The notes beneath the pieces are model-generated. The model saw nothing but the letters and a program-made list of their open reading frames with translations, was not told where the DNA came from and did not search any database. The position numbers were made by a program, and so were the translations under genes. Source: Sungkyunkwania multivorans (GTDB lineage Bacteria > Bacteroidota > Bacteroidia > Flavobacteriales > Flavobacteriaceae). From it: 64,000 nt of DNA. Positions 44,499 to 53,664 of this stretch are shown in pieces. Positions within the stretch are counted from its first letter, which is position 1, and every line of letters starts with the position of its first letter. Where the stretch lies: positions 930,001-994,000 of the forward strand of contig NZ_JBHTJH010000017.1 in assembly GCF_042675645.1 (NCBI RefSeq), written 5' to 3'.

Positions 44499-46013
44499 TT
44501 AAGTATTCATCGCGAGAAGCTCTTCGAGATGCTCTCTTGTATTGGACAACCTAGGAATTTTGTGTTGTCCTCCCAGTTTGTCTTTTTGTTTTAGCCAATC
44601 GTAGAACAAACGACTCCTTGCAACGTGAATCTTAGGGGTGTTCAACGTCATATTGTTGTAACGTTTGGCTTCATAATCCGAATTTAAGGATTGTAGCGTA
44701 AGATCCAGTTGATGGGTAAATGCGCTGAGATTCTCAGGCGGCGTTCTGAATTCTATCAACCATTCGTGAGCGCCTTTTTCTCGCCCTTTCATAAAGATGG
44801 GTGCGGCCGTATAGTCGATGATCTCAACGGCGGTGGAGCGACACGCTTTTTTGAGGGCTTCCTCTGCATTTTCAATGATCAACTCCTCGCCAAAAACATT
44901 GATATGATGCTTTGTGCGCCCAGTTACCTTGATTCGGTAAGGGTCGACACTGGTAAAACGAACGGTATCGCCGATCTGATAACGCCATAGGCCAGCGTTT
45001 GTAGTGATGACCACGGCATAGTTCTTTCCGATGACGACCTCACTTAATGGAATTACCTTCTGATCTTTCGAACCATAGGTCTCCATGGGGATAAATTCAT
45101 AAAATATACCATAATCGAGCATTAACAGCATCTCATCAGAGTTGTTGCGATCTTGGATCGCGAAGAATCCTTCAGACGCATTGTAGATCTCATAATACCT
45201 GAAGTTTTCCTTGGGTAGTAAGCGTTCGTACTGTTCGCGATAGGGATTGAAGTTTACGCCTCCATGAAAGTATACCTCTAAATTCTCCCATACTTCAAAT
45301 AGATGCTCTTTACCTGTTTCTTGCAATATCTTGTTCAGCAATACCAACATCCAAGAGGGAACGCCAGCTAAGCTTGTCACATTTTCGTGAATGGTCTCAT
45401 TGACGATGGCATTCATTTTACTTTCCCATTCGCCCATTAGAGAGACCTTGTGGCTCGGAGTGCTACTCAATTCAGCCCAAAACGGCAAATTGTCGATAAT
45501 GATCGCTGAAAGATCACCGAAATAGGTGTTATTGTCTTCGTACAATTCCTTACTGCCACCAAGTCGAAGACTCTTTCCGGTGAACAGCTTGGAATCTTCA
45601 TTATTGTTGAAATAAAGCGAAAGCATATCCTTCCCAGCTTTGAAATGACAATCTTGCAGCGATTCCTCGCTCACAGGGATAAATTTGCTCTTAGCGTTGG
45701 TGGTGCCGCTAGATTTTGCAAACCATTTTATTGGCGTGGGCCAAAACAGATTCTGTTCTCCTTTGCGACTTCTATTGATGATGCCCTCGATATCTTCATA
45801 AGTGCTTACCGGGATGCGCTCGGCAAAAGAGGCGTAGTTGTTCATGGAATCGAAGTCGTACAATCGACCCACTTCAGTATCCTTTGCCGCGGACAACAGC
45901 TGGTGCAACAGCTCTAGCTGTACCTCGTTCGGGTACTTTATAAACAGCTCAATTTGATGATACCGTTTTTTAAGAAACCAAGAAACGATCGAATTGAATA
46001 AGGGTATTGGCAT
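44499..46013 (-). CDS. GH3 auxin-responsive promoter family protein (acyl-adenylating type)
   Basis: A 504-residue member of the bacterial GH3 family. Motifs include IKWFAKSSGTTNAKSKFIP (phosphate-binding loop), YNASEGFFAIQD, and GLWRYQIGDTVRFTS. Plant GH3 enzymes adenylate carboxylates and join them to amino acids; bacterial roles are unknown. It is monocistronic, with a 111-base gap to the divergent DUF2797 gene. Confidence 0.9.
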   Translation of the reverse strand: MPIPLFNSIVSWFLKKRYHQIELFIKYPNEVQLELLHQLLSAAKDTEVGRLYDFDSMNNYASFAERIPVSTYEDIEGIINRSRKGEQNLFWPTPIKWFAKSSGTTNAKSKFIPVSEESLQDCHFKAGKDMLSLYFNNNEDSKLFTGKSLRLGGSKELYEDNNTYFGDLSAIIIDNLPFWAELSSTPSHKVSLMGEWESKMNAIVNETIHENVTSLAGVPSWMLVLLNKILQETGKEHLFEVWENLEVYFHGGVNFNPYREQYERLLPKENFRYYEIYNASEGFFAIQDRNNSDEMLLMLDYGIFYEFIPMETYGSKDQKVIPLSEVVIGKNYAVVITTNAGLWRYQIGDTVRFTSVDPYRIKVTGRTKHHINVFGEELIIENAEEALKKACRSTAVEIIDYTAAPIFMKGREKGAHEWLIEFRTPPENLSAFTHQLDLTLQSLNSDYEAKRYNNMTLNTPKIHVARSRLFYDWLKQKDKLGGQHKIPRLSNTREHLEELLAMNT

Positions 46014-46124
46014 GTTGGTCTAGGCTTATTTGGCAAAATTGCAAAAAGATTGTGTACGGGAAAAAGTTTTTTTACATTCGTTTAAAGCGTTTCGATTAAT
46101 AAAAATAGCAAAAAAGTTGAAAGT

Positions 46125-46916
46125 ATGTTTACAGGGGTTCTGACCAAGATGACCACAGAAAATGCAAGTCCTATCCAGTATTATTTAGATATGGGAAGTG
46201 ATTTCATCAATATGAATCAACTTTTAGATAGGGAGATCGCCATCTCCTTTGAGCGTTTCGAATGCCTTAATTGCCATCTCGAAAGACCGATATATCGCCA
46301 AGGCTTCTGTAAAAGCTGTTTTTTTGAAATTCCCCAAGCGGCTGATTGGGTGATGCGACCAGAATTGAGCAAGGCGCATCTAGACCAAGAAGACAGGGAT
46401 CTTGCCTACGAAAAGAAGGTGCAGCTTCAACCCCATATTGTCTATTTGGCCAATAGCAGTAGTGTAAAGGTAGGGGTCACCAGAAAATCTCAGGTTCCAA
46501 CGCGTTGGATCGATCAGGGCGCTCACGAGGCCATTGAAATTGTAGAGGTGCCTAACAGATATTTGGCAGGCATCACGGAGGTCGCACTTAAAGAACATAT
46601 CGCTGACAAGACCAATTGGAGAAAAATGCTCACCAACTCGGTTGAAGATGAAGATCTTGTTGTACAACGAGATCAATTGAGGCAATACATACCAGACGAA
46701 GCTAAGGATTACTTTATAGAGAATAATTCGGAAACCAATTTAGAGTTTCCCGTATTGCAGTATCCCGAAAAGGTGAAAAGCCTAAGTTTGGATAAAACCC
46801 CTAATTACAGTGGCGTGCTCAAAGGTATCAAAGGCCAGTATCTCATCTTTGAGGATAATACCGTCTTTAATATTCGTGCCAATGAGGGCTATGTGGTCTC
46901 AATCTCGGTGAATTAG
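46125..46916 (+). CDS. DUF2797 family protein with zinc ribbon
   Basis: A 263-residue protein. A zinc ribbon (about 47-68; CLNCHLERPIYRQGFCKSC) precedes a GIY-YIG-like region (HIVYLANSSSVKVGVTRKSQVPTRWIDQGA) and a C-terminal beta-rich part. Function unknown; the nuclease-like fold suggests nucleic acid binding. It converges on moaA with one base between stop codons. Confidence 0.87.
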   Translation: MFTGVLTKMTTENASPIQYYLDMGSDFINMNQLLDREIAISFERFECLNCHLERPIYRQGFCKSCFFEIPQAADWVMRPELSKAHLDQEDRDLAYEKKVQLQPHIVYLANSSSVKVGVTRKSQVPTRWIDQGAHEAIEIVEVPNRYLAGITEVALKEHIADKTNWRKMLTNSVEDEDLVVQRDQLRQYIPDEAKDYFIENNSETNLEFPVLQYPEKVKSLSLDKTPNYSGVLKGIKGQYLIFEDNTVFNIRANEGYVVSISVN

Positions 46917-46917
46917 A

Positions 46918-47913
46918 TCAGCCACCGATCTTTATCATGCTCCGATTTTGTGAGTGCGAATCCATGTTTTTGAAATCTTCCAAGGTCTCCATTCCATTGC
47001 GAACGGCGCGTTTTGCCAGGATCGTCTTCTCAATGATAGGAACGATCGATCTACCCGCTCTCATTACGGAAAGCAGGTCGGTCTCCGCAGTTGAAAATAA
47101 ACAGTTCTTTAATTGTCCATTGGCCGTCAAGCGAATACGGTTGCAACCATCACAAAATGGGTTGGTCACAGAACTGATAATAGCAAAGTCTCCTTTAAAA
47201 CCCTTTATTTTATAGGCTTTTGTGGTGTCGTTTGGCGCATCTTCAAGTTTTAGTATCTCGTCTTGGCCAAAAGCTGCATCAACTCGCTCAAGGATTGTTT
47301 TCAAAGACACCAATTTGTCAAAATTCCAACGATTTCCATCAAAGGGCATAAACTCTATAAAGCGAATGTGCAGGGGTAATTTCTGGGTCAAATTGATGAA
47401 ATCGATAATTTCGTCATCATTGAAGCCCTTCATCAATACGCAGTTCACTTTTACCTGAAAGCCTTCTTCCAAAAGAAGCAAAATGTTGTCATAGACCCTT
47501 TTGAAGTAATTCCGTCGTGTAATTTTGGTATTTTTCTCAATGTCCAATGAGTCAAGACTCACATTCAAACTCTTGATGCCACATTTTTTGAAGGTATCTA
47601 TAAATCTGTCCACCAAGACACCGTTGGTCGTAAGGGTAAGCCGTACTGGAAGGGTGGCTAGTTTTTCGAGAATGACATGGGCATCTTTTCGCACCAATGG
47701 CTCACCGCCCGTTAGTCGTATCTTCGTTACACCATGCGCCACGAATTCTTTAGCGATATCAAATATTTCCTCGTAGCTCATTATATGTGATTTCGGAGAT
47801 AGTTCTATACCTTCGGCAGGCATGCAATAGGTACAGCGCAAGTTGCATCGTTCGGTGATCGATATCCGAAGATAGTTGTGTTCTCTACCAAATTTGTCCT
47901 GTAAAATACTCAT
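46918..47913 (-). CDS. moaA: GTP 3',8-cyclase MoaA
   Basis: A 331-residue radical-SAM enzyme for the first step of molybdopterin synthesis. The N-terminal cluster motif is ERCNLRCTYCMP (C-x3-C-x2-C), the C-terminal cluster is NPFCDGCNRIRL followed by LKNCLFS, and the essential GG ends the protein (MIKIGG). It overlaps the moaCB stop by four bases (ATGA). Confidence 0.96.
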   Translation of the reverse strand: MSILQDKFGREHNYLRISITERCNLRCTYCMPAEGIELSPKSHIMSYEEIFDIAKEFVAHGVTKIRLTGGEPLVRKDAHVILEKLATLPVRLTLTTNGVLVDRFIDTFKKCGIKSLNVSLDSLDIEKNTKITRRNYFKRVYDNILLLLEEGFQVKVNCVLMKGFNDDEIIDFINLTQKLPLHIRFIEFMPFDGNRWNFDKLVSLKTILERVDAAFGQDEILKLEDAPNDTTKAYKIKGFKGDFAIISSVTNPFCDGCNRIRLTANGQLKNCLFSTAETDLLSVMRAGRSIVPIIEKTILAKRAVRNGMETLEDFKNMDSHSQNRSMIKIGG

Positions 47914-48827
47914 GATTCCTCGTGTCTTGCTCCTTTCAAAATTCTAAAAACATGTAAAACGGATGGGAATACGGCTTCCATCGATTCTTTTGCGCCATTT
48001 GTGGATCCTGGCAAAGCCAGAACCAGCGTATTCCTAATGGTGCCAGCCAAGCTACGCGATAACATCGCATACGGCATACGATCCTGGCCATACGATCTAA
48101 TGGCCTCCTCAATACCAGGAATGTTCCTATCTATCAAAGGCAATAAGGCCTCTGGGGTCACGTCGCGTATCGACAGACCCGTTCCTCCAGTAAAAATGAT
48201 GAGGTCCGCACCTTTGCCTTGATAGTCTTTCGCTTTTTGTTGAATGATATCCTTTTCATCGGGAATGATAACATAGTCCATGATCTCCACCTCACATTCC
48301 TTTAATTTTGAAATGATGGCCTTTCCAGCCTTGTCTTCTTTCTTTCCTTCAGAAATGGTATCCGAGCAAACGATGACCGCGGCTTTTAAGTCTCGCCTGA
48401 AACGATCTTTGTAATCAGATTTTCCACCTTTCTTGTTCAGCAATTTTATGTGGTGGATCTCCACGCCCTTGTCAATGGGCTTCAACATATCGTACATGTT
48501 CAAAGCGACAACGCTTGCACCGTGCATGGCCTCGACCTCGACACCGGTTTTATATATGGTCTTAATGGTTACGAGCACTTTGATCTCCAAATCATTTATT
48601 TCGTAATCGATCCCTGTGTACTCGATAGGTAATGGATGACAATCGGGGAGCAGTTCGGGTGTTTTCTTAACGCCCAAAAGACCTGCGGCCTTGCTCATTG
48701 CAAAGACATCGCCTTTGGGAACGGTATTGTTTTTAATTGCCTCAATGGTAGCCATTGTACTGACTTTTACAATGGCTTGCGCCGTGGCAATTCTAAGGGT
48801 CGTTGTTTTATGTGTGATGTCAATCAT
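47910..48827 (-). CDS. moaCB: Bifunctional MoaC-MoaB/MogA fusion
   Basis: A 305-residue fusion. Residues about 1-150 are MoaC (cyclic pyranopterin monophosphate synthase; LLPDCHPLPIEYTGIDY, MHGASVVALNMYDMLKPID). Residues about 155-300 are a MoaB/MogA domain (VIVCSDTISEG, DLIIFTGGTGLSIRDVTPEAL, LALPGSTNGAKESMEAVFP), which adenylates molybdopterin. The fusion joins an early and a late step and is typical of this phylum. Confidence 0.94.
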   Translation of the reverse strand: MIDITHKTTTLRIATAQAIVKVSTMATIEAIKNNTVPKGDVFAMSKAAGLLGVKKTPELLPDCHPLPIEYTGIDYEINDLEIKVLVTIKTIYKTGVEVEAMHGASVVALNMYDMLKPIDKGVEIHHIKLLNKKGGKSDYKDRFRRDLKAAVIVCSDTISEGKKEDKAGKAIISKLKECEVEIMDYVIIPDEKDIIQQKAKDYQGKGADLIIFTGGTGLSIRDVTPEALLPLIDRNIPGIEEAIRSYGQDRMPYAMLSRSLAGTIRNTLVLALPGSTNGAKESMEAVFPSVLHVFRILKGARHEES

Positions 48828-48889
48828 AATGATGAAATTTCAAATCTCAAATAACAATGTGTCAAGTTTTGTTACTTGAATGATGCATC

Positions 48890-49333
48890 TTAGCTGTTCA
48901 CTTTCCATTGATGGGAGGTATCCTCAAATAGTTCTTTCCCAAAGACCGGAACGTCGGCCTTGATCTTTTCCACAACAAACTCCAATGCCTCGAAGACCAC
49001 CCGTCGCCTCGGCGAAGAGACAAAGACAAAGAGGCAAATTTCTCCAACGGCTACTTTTCCAAGACTGTGATAGATGTGCATACAGGTAAGCTCGAATTTT
49101 TCGAAGGTAGCTTCGCGAATCTCATGGAACTTCTTGTTGGCCATCTCCTCATAGGCCGAGTATTCGATCGCTGTGATCGTTTTTCCATCGATCATGTCGC
49201 CCCTCACCTGTCCCAAGAAGATATTATGAGCTCCGATGCTGGTCTTGCTTTGGTGTTTGGCGATGGATCGTCCAATGAATTCTGAGGTGATCGGGCCTTG
49301 GACAAATACATTTTTAGGTTTCTTTTTTTCCAT
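48890..49333 (-). CDS. moaE: Molybdopterin synthase catalytic subunit MoaE
   Basis: A 147-residue subunit that converts precursor Z to molybdopterin using MoaD thiocarboxylates. The motif HIYHSLGKVAVGEICLFVFVSS and the lysine in PVFGKELFED are present. Its start overlaps the 3' end of moeB by 20 bases. Confidence 0.93.
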   Translation of the reverse strand: MEKKKPKNVFVQGPITSEFIGRSIAKHQSKTSIGAHNIFLGQVRGDMIDGKTITAIEYSAYEEMANKKFHEIREATFEKFELTCMHIYHSLGKVAVGEICLFVFVSSPRRRVVFEALEFVVEKIKADVPVFGKELFEDTSHQWKVNS

Positions 49334-50420
49334 TGTTTGCTAATTTCAAAATGGGTTCTTTCTCTAGATCGACCGCGCCTCCCCTGAGATTGAATACTTT
49401 TCCAAATCCCTTTTTTTGAAGGATCTCAGCTGCTTTCTTGCTTCGAACTCCTGTTTGACATAACAGGATAATTTCTTTCTCTTTATCTAAATCATCGAGC
49501 TTCTCTTCTAATTGTTGAAGCGGGATGTTTATCGCCGATACGATCCCTACTTTTGGCATTTCGTGCGCTTCCCGAACATCGACGAATAGGGTATCTTGCT
49601 TCTTTAACGCCTCGAAAATCGAAATCTCTTTGATGCTGTTATTTCCGCAGAACAGCTCATAATTTTGAATATGAAAATTATTGGCGGTACGCTTCACCTT
49701 TGCTATCTCAAGGTCATTTCGCTTTATGGTAAATGTCGAAGTTTGGGTGGTCATCGTATTGTAAAGTAACATTTTACCACTGAGAACTTTTCCAATGCCC
49801 AAAATCATCTTTATCACTTCGTTGGCTTGCATGCTACCTATGATCCCAGGAAGTACGCCCAAAACTCCAATATCGCTACAGTTCGGTACGCTTCCCGTTT
49901 TTGGAGGAGTTGGAAACAAGCAGCGATACGAAGGGCCACCTTTAAAATTAAAGACCGATACCTGACCTTCGAACTTATAAATAGCTCCGTAGATGAAAGG
50001 TCTATTGGTGATAATGCAGGCATCGTTCACCAAATACCTGGTGGCAAAATTGTCCGATCCATCGATGATGATATCATAGTTTTCAAATAGTGAAATGGCA
50101 TTTGTCGGTGACAATTTCTCTGGATACGCATTGATCGTTATTTCGGGATTAAGATCTTGTAACCGATCCTTAGCTGCCAACGCCTTGTTCTTACCAAGAA
50201 CATCCTCACCAAACAATACTTGACGCTGAAGGTTGGAGCGTTCCACGACATCAAAGTCGACAATGCCAAGGACGCCGATCCCGGCGCCGGTGAGATATTG
50301 AAGTACTGGGCAGCCCAAACCGCCAGCTCCAATGACCAAGACCTTGGCACGGTTGAGCCTTTGTTGTCCCTGCTCGCCAATTTCTTCTAACAATATGTGT
50401 CTGCTATATCGATTGTTCAT
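49314..50420 (-). CDS. moeB: MoaD-adenylating protein MoeB with C-terminal rhodanese domain
   Basis: A 368-residue E1-like enzyme: adenylation domain (about 1-240; VLVIGAGGLGCPVLQYL, RSNLQRQVLFGE, catalytic Cys likely in VPNCSDIGVLG) and a rhodanese domain (about 270-365; LLCQTGVRSKKA, active Cys). It activates MoaD and may supply sulfur itself. The zinc CxxC pairs look incomplete: SYRC and ELFCG each keep only one Cys. ATG 50420 (MNNRYSRHILL) is the family start; 50441 would overlap moaD. Confidence 0.92.
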   Translation of the reverse strand: MNNRYSRHILLEEIGEQGQQRLNRAKVLVIGAGGLGCPVLQYLTGAGIGVLGIVDFDVVERSNLQRQVLFGEDVLGKNKALAAKDRLQDLNPEITINAYPEKLSPTNAISLFENYDIIIDGSDNFATRYLVNDACIITNRPFIYGAIYKFEGQVSVFNFKGGPSYRCLFPTPPKTGSVPNCSDIGVLGVLPGIIGSMQANEVIKMILGIGKVLSGKMLLYNTMTTQTSTFTIKRNDLEIAKVKRTANNFHIQNYELFCGNNSIKEISIFEALKKQDTLFVDVREAHEMPKVGIVSAINIPLQQLEEKLDDLDKEKEIILLCQTGVRSKKAAEILQKKGFGKVFNLRGGAVDLEKEPILKLANNGKKET

Positions 50421-50427
50421 AATTATT

Positions 50428-50664
50428 TTATCCTCCTGCAAAAGGGGGTAACAAAGCGATTTCTGTTGGTTCTTCTACGCTAAAAGTGTCTCCGACGAGC
50501 TCTTGCGCAACGGCAACTTTAAATTCGATGTTTTCTAGCGCCACATATCTTTTCTTTAGGTCATCGATCAATTGCGAGACTTGGCATGGTGCCACCTCAA
50601 TGATGTCCTCGTCAGTATTGGTTGCTTCGGCAACCATCCCAAAATATTTAATAGTCAGTTGCAT
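50428..50664 (-). CDS. moaD: Molybdopterin synthase sulfur carrier subunit MoaD
   Basis: A 78-residue ubiquitin-fold protein ending in the required Gly-Gly (LPPFAGG). MoeB adenylates it and it is then thiocarboxylated. It starts 10 bases inside the end of mobA and is followed 7 bases later by moeB. Confidence 0.93.
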   Translation of the reverse strand: MQLTIKYFGMVAEATNTDEDIIEVAPCQVSQLIDDLKKRYVALENIEFKVAVAQELVGDTFSVEEPTEIALLPPFAGG

Positions 50665-51251
50665 GTGCTTTTTTCTTTAATATGTTGTTTCGCCAGCTCC
50701 AGTTCCGTAGGCGTATTAATATTGAATGTTGCCCAATGATCTTCTTCAGGTAATACGATATCTTCGGTTTTTAAAACGTTGGTGAGTGCCAAAAGTCTTC
50801 GTTCGCCTTCATTTAACAATTCCAGACATTTACTAGCACATCGCTTTTTATAAGTGGCGATCAACGGCATCGTTTTGCCATTGGATACAAACTGTACGAT
50901 GTCCTTTTGTCCGTTTCTATATGACAATAACTTTTGAAGTAACGATGTTGTTATTATTGGGACATCACAGCTCAACACCAAATTGTTTTCAGTTTTCGAA
51001 TGAAGCAGTCCAGAATAAAGTCCGGCCAACGGCCCAGCATCTAGGAGGACATCATCGATCCTTTCAACACCAAATTGGTCATAAACCTCATCATTACCTA
51101 CAATGATGATCTTTGAGACAAGTGGTTTCATAGCCTCTAGTACATGCTGAACGAAAGGTTTCCGGTTGAGTAAAACGAGTCCTTTTTCGCTGCCCATTCG
51201 TGTGCTTTTTCCTCCTACGAGGATGATTCCTGTAATATCGTTGCTCCTCAT
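50655..51251 (-). CDS. mobA: Molybdenum cofactor guanylyltransferase MobA
   Basis: A 198-residue nucleotidyltransferase with the signature GIILVGGKSTRMGSEKGL at the N-terminus and DAGPLAGLYSGL further on. It makes the guanine dinucleotide form of Moco. ATG 51251 (MRSNDITG) is preferred, one base after the upstream stop codon; 51281 would overlap the TauE gene. Confidence 0.92.
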   Translation of the reverse strand: MRSNDITGIILVGGKSTRMGSEKGLVLLNRKPFVQHVLEAMKPLVSKIIIVGNDEVYDQFGVERIDDVLLDAGPLAGLYSGLLHSKTENNLVLSCDVPIITTSLLQKLLSYRNGQKDIVQFVSNGKTMPLIATYKKRCASKCLELLNEGERRLLALTNVLKTEDIVLPEEDHWATFNINTPTELELAKQHIKEKSTCN

Positions 51252-51252
51252 T

Positions 51253-51996
51253 TTAAATTGTAAAAAGTTTGACGACCGCAATGACCAAAACTCCAGCCAA
51301 CATATATCTCAATACTTTTTGATTTATTCTTTTACTTCCCAAATAGCCTCCCAAGACACCACCTATGAGTGCTATTCCAACAAGGATGAAAGCTTGTGCA
51401 TCGATGGTAACTCCGCTAATCAGTTGTCCGGCCATACCAGCTGCGCTGTTCACCCAAATAAATAGTGCCGACACTGCGGCTGCCTCTTTCATCTTACCCC
51501 AATGTAACAGAATGATGATGGGAGTAAGAATGATACCGCCACCGATTCCGATGAGACCCGAAAAGAACCCGATCAAAGCGCCTACTAAAATTCCTTGCCA
51601 GATGTTAGCCTTTACAACGGATTCGCGTTCTTTTCCAAAGACATTGAGCATTTTTAAAATGGCAAATATTAATAAGACACCTAAAACCTGTTTATAAACA
51701 CTCGCTTCAACGGTCATCATCCCTCCCACGAAAGCTGCGGGTATCGATGTGATTCCAAACAAAAGGAATAACCGCTTGTTAAAGTGCCCTCCTTTATAAT
51801 AATAATAGAAGGAAGCTGCCGCCACGAACAAGTTGAGCAACAATGCGGTTGGTTTCATATTTTCTGGCGCAATTGAAAACAAAGCCATCAGCGCCAAATA
51901 ACCACTGGCACCGCCATGCCCAACACTTGCATACAGAAAAGATACGATCGGCAACAGAAGGAGAAAGAGCCACCAAAGCTCAATACCATCTATCAT
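51253..51996 (-). CDS. TauE/SafE family anion exporter
   Basis: A 247-residue transporter with about eight membrane helices in two repeats, each opening with a glycine-rich segment (ASVGHGGASGYLALMAL and GLIGIGGGIILTPIIILL). The family exports or imports sulfite, sulfonates and related oxyanions. Inside a Moco operon it might handle molybdate or sulfite, but that is inference. Its ATG overlaps the HTH gene's TGA (ATGA at 51996-51993). Confidence 0.88.
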   Translation of the reverse strand: MIDGIELWWLFLLLLPIVSFLYASVGHGGASGYLALMALFSIAPENMKPTALLLNLFVAAASFYYYYKGGHFNKRLFLLFGITSIPAAFVGGMMTVEASVYKQVLGVLLIFAILKMLNVFGKERESVVKANIWQGILVGALIGFFSGLIGIGGGIILTPIIILLHWGKMKEAAAVSALFIWVNSAAGMAGQLISGVTIDAQAFILVGIALIGGVLGGYLGSKRINQKVLRYMLAGVLVIAVVKLFTI

Positions 51997-52331
51997 GACC
52001 AATCGATTTTTTTCATTTCAGCATCCAGAAAATCCCAACATCCTTTGTTGATAGTTTCAAAGGCTGTGATCATTTTTATTCCATATGATGTAATTGTGGC
52101 GCCCCCACCACCTTTACCACCGGTCGTTGTTACTGCTACTGGTTTTTTTGCCGAACGATTGATGCTATCCAAAAGATTCCATGCTTTCTTGTATGACATG
52201 CCTAATTGGGCAGCGGCTTTGCTAAGTGAACCTTCTCGCTGGATGGCTTTTAATAGGTCTATTCGGCCTTCGCCTAAAAAGACACCATCAGCGGTCTCAA
52301 TCCAAATTCTACTTTTGATCTTATAGCTCAT
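51993..52331 (-). CDS. ModE-type winged helix regulator (N-terminal domain only)
   Basis: A 112-residue protein matching the LysR-like HTH of ModE: RIDLLKAIQREGSLSKAAAQLGMSYKKAWNLLDSINR, then KGGGGATITSYG. The molybdate-binding (TOBE/MOP) domains of full-length ModE are missing, as in many short family members. It probably regulates the Moco operon in which it is encoded; how it senses molybdate is not clear. Confidence 0.9.
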   Translation of the reverse strand: MSYKIKSRIWIETADGVFLGEGRIDLLKAIQREGSLSKAAAQLGMSYKKAWNLLDSINRSAKKPVAVTTTGGKGGGGATITSYGIKMITAFETINKGCWDFLDAEMKKIDWS

Positions 52332-52404
52332 GCCACTCGTTATAACTTTAAAGATACAACGGTAGTTTCAAAATATGAAAAAATAGAAGCTGTTTTATAC
52401 GGAA

Positions 52405-53586
52405 TTATGGGATTTGTATAATTTCTATTTCTTGATTTTTCGCAATTTCAAAGCGGTCTTCCGGAATGTATGCCAGTGCATTGGCCAGCGCAAAAGATCT
52501 CAACATAGAGGAAGCTTGTCCATCTAGAATCGTAACAGTACCATTGCTCACCTTTGCCTTCAGAAACTGCCCGCGATCTCCTTTCTTTGTATAGGCCGAA
52601 GAGATTCTAGCCTTGGTCCGAGGTAAATGGTGGGCGGGATGCCCTGAAAACTTTAATAATGCAGGTAGTACATAGATATAGAAACAACTTAATGAGGCCG
52701 CTGGATTTCCAGGGAGCGCAAAGATGAGTGTGTTCTCTTTCTTTCCGAAAAACAAGGGTTTTCCTGGTTTCTGCTTTACCTTATAAAAGATCTCCGCTAC
52801 CTTCAATTCATTTAGTGCTTTTCCTACAAAATCATAATCACCTACCGAAATTCCTCCAGAAATGATCACTATATCATTTTGAATGATAGCAGTTTCTAGC
52901 ACTTTAATTGTTGTATTGAAGTTATCGTCGACGGTTGTTTTCTCTATATCATAAAAACCAAAGTTCTGAAGTGCAGCGATCAGGGCTTTTGAATTACTTT
53001 CATATATCTGTCCAAATTTTAGCACGTTTCCTGGCGGAATAAGTTCGTTGCCTGTGGCAATGATAGAAATGGACGGTTTTTGATAGACTTCAACTTCAGT
53101 AATTCCCAAAGTTGCAAGAAAACCGATGCCGGCGGCATTCAAATAGGTGCCTTTTTCGAGCGCTATTTCGCCTTGTTCGATCTGCTCGCCAACGGTGCGA
53201 ATATTTGCATGTGCGACTGGAATTTCGCTTAACGTGATAAGTCCATCGCTCACATCGGTCTTTTCTTGCATCACTACGGCCCTTGCGTCATCAGGAACGG
53301 GGGCGCCTGTGAAGATCCGTACCGCCTCGTTTGCTTTGATGCTGGGCATATCGATATCTCCAGCCTTGATCTCCCCTATCACCGAAAATTCTTTTTGAAG
53401 CGATGCTATGGCATAACCGTCCATAGCCGATTGTCTAAAAGGTGGCATATTTATAGGAGAGACGATAGCTGTGGCCAAGGTATGGCCAAGAGCCTTTTCT
53501 AAGGGAATGATTACCGTTCTTTCGGTTCTGAATATATTTTGCTCTAAAAGTGTCAGGGCCTTTTCTACTGTTATCATTTTGGACAT
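52405..53586 (-). CDS. moeA: Molybdopterin molybdotransferase MoeA
   Basis: A 393-residue enzyme inserting molybdate into adenylated molybdopterin. The N-terminus shows PPFRQSAMDGYAI, the central part VRIFTGAPVPDDARAVVMQE, and the MoeA/MogA domain ISGGISVGDYDFV and FALPGNPAASLSCFY. It is the first gene of the Moco operon. Confidence 0.95.
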   Translation of the reverse strand: MSKMITVEKALTLLEQNIFRTERTVIIPLEKALGHTLATAIVSPINMPPFRQSAMDGYAIASLQKEFSVIGEIKAGDIDMPSIKANEAVRIFTGAPVPDDARAVVMQEKTDVSDGLITLSEIPVAHANIRTVGEQIEQGEIALEKGTYLNAAGIGFLATLGITEVEVYQKPSISIIATGNELIPPGNVLKFGQIYESNSKALIAALQNFGFYDIEKTTVDDNFNTTIKVLETAIIQNDIVIISGGISVGDYDFVGKALNELKVAEIFYKVKQKPGKPLFFGKKENTLIFALPGNPAASLSCFYIYVLPALLKFSGHPAHHLPRTKARISSAYTKKGDRGQFLKAKVSNGTVTILDGQASSMLRSFALANALAYIPEDRFEIAKNQEIEIIQIP

Positions 53587-53664
53587 TGTGAGTGATGTCC
53601 CAAGTTACGTAGAACTCAAAAAATGACGGATGATATCGAAAGAATATTAATAAATATCTTAGGC

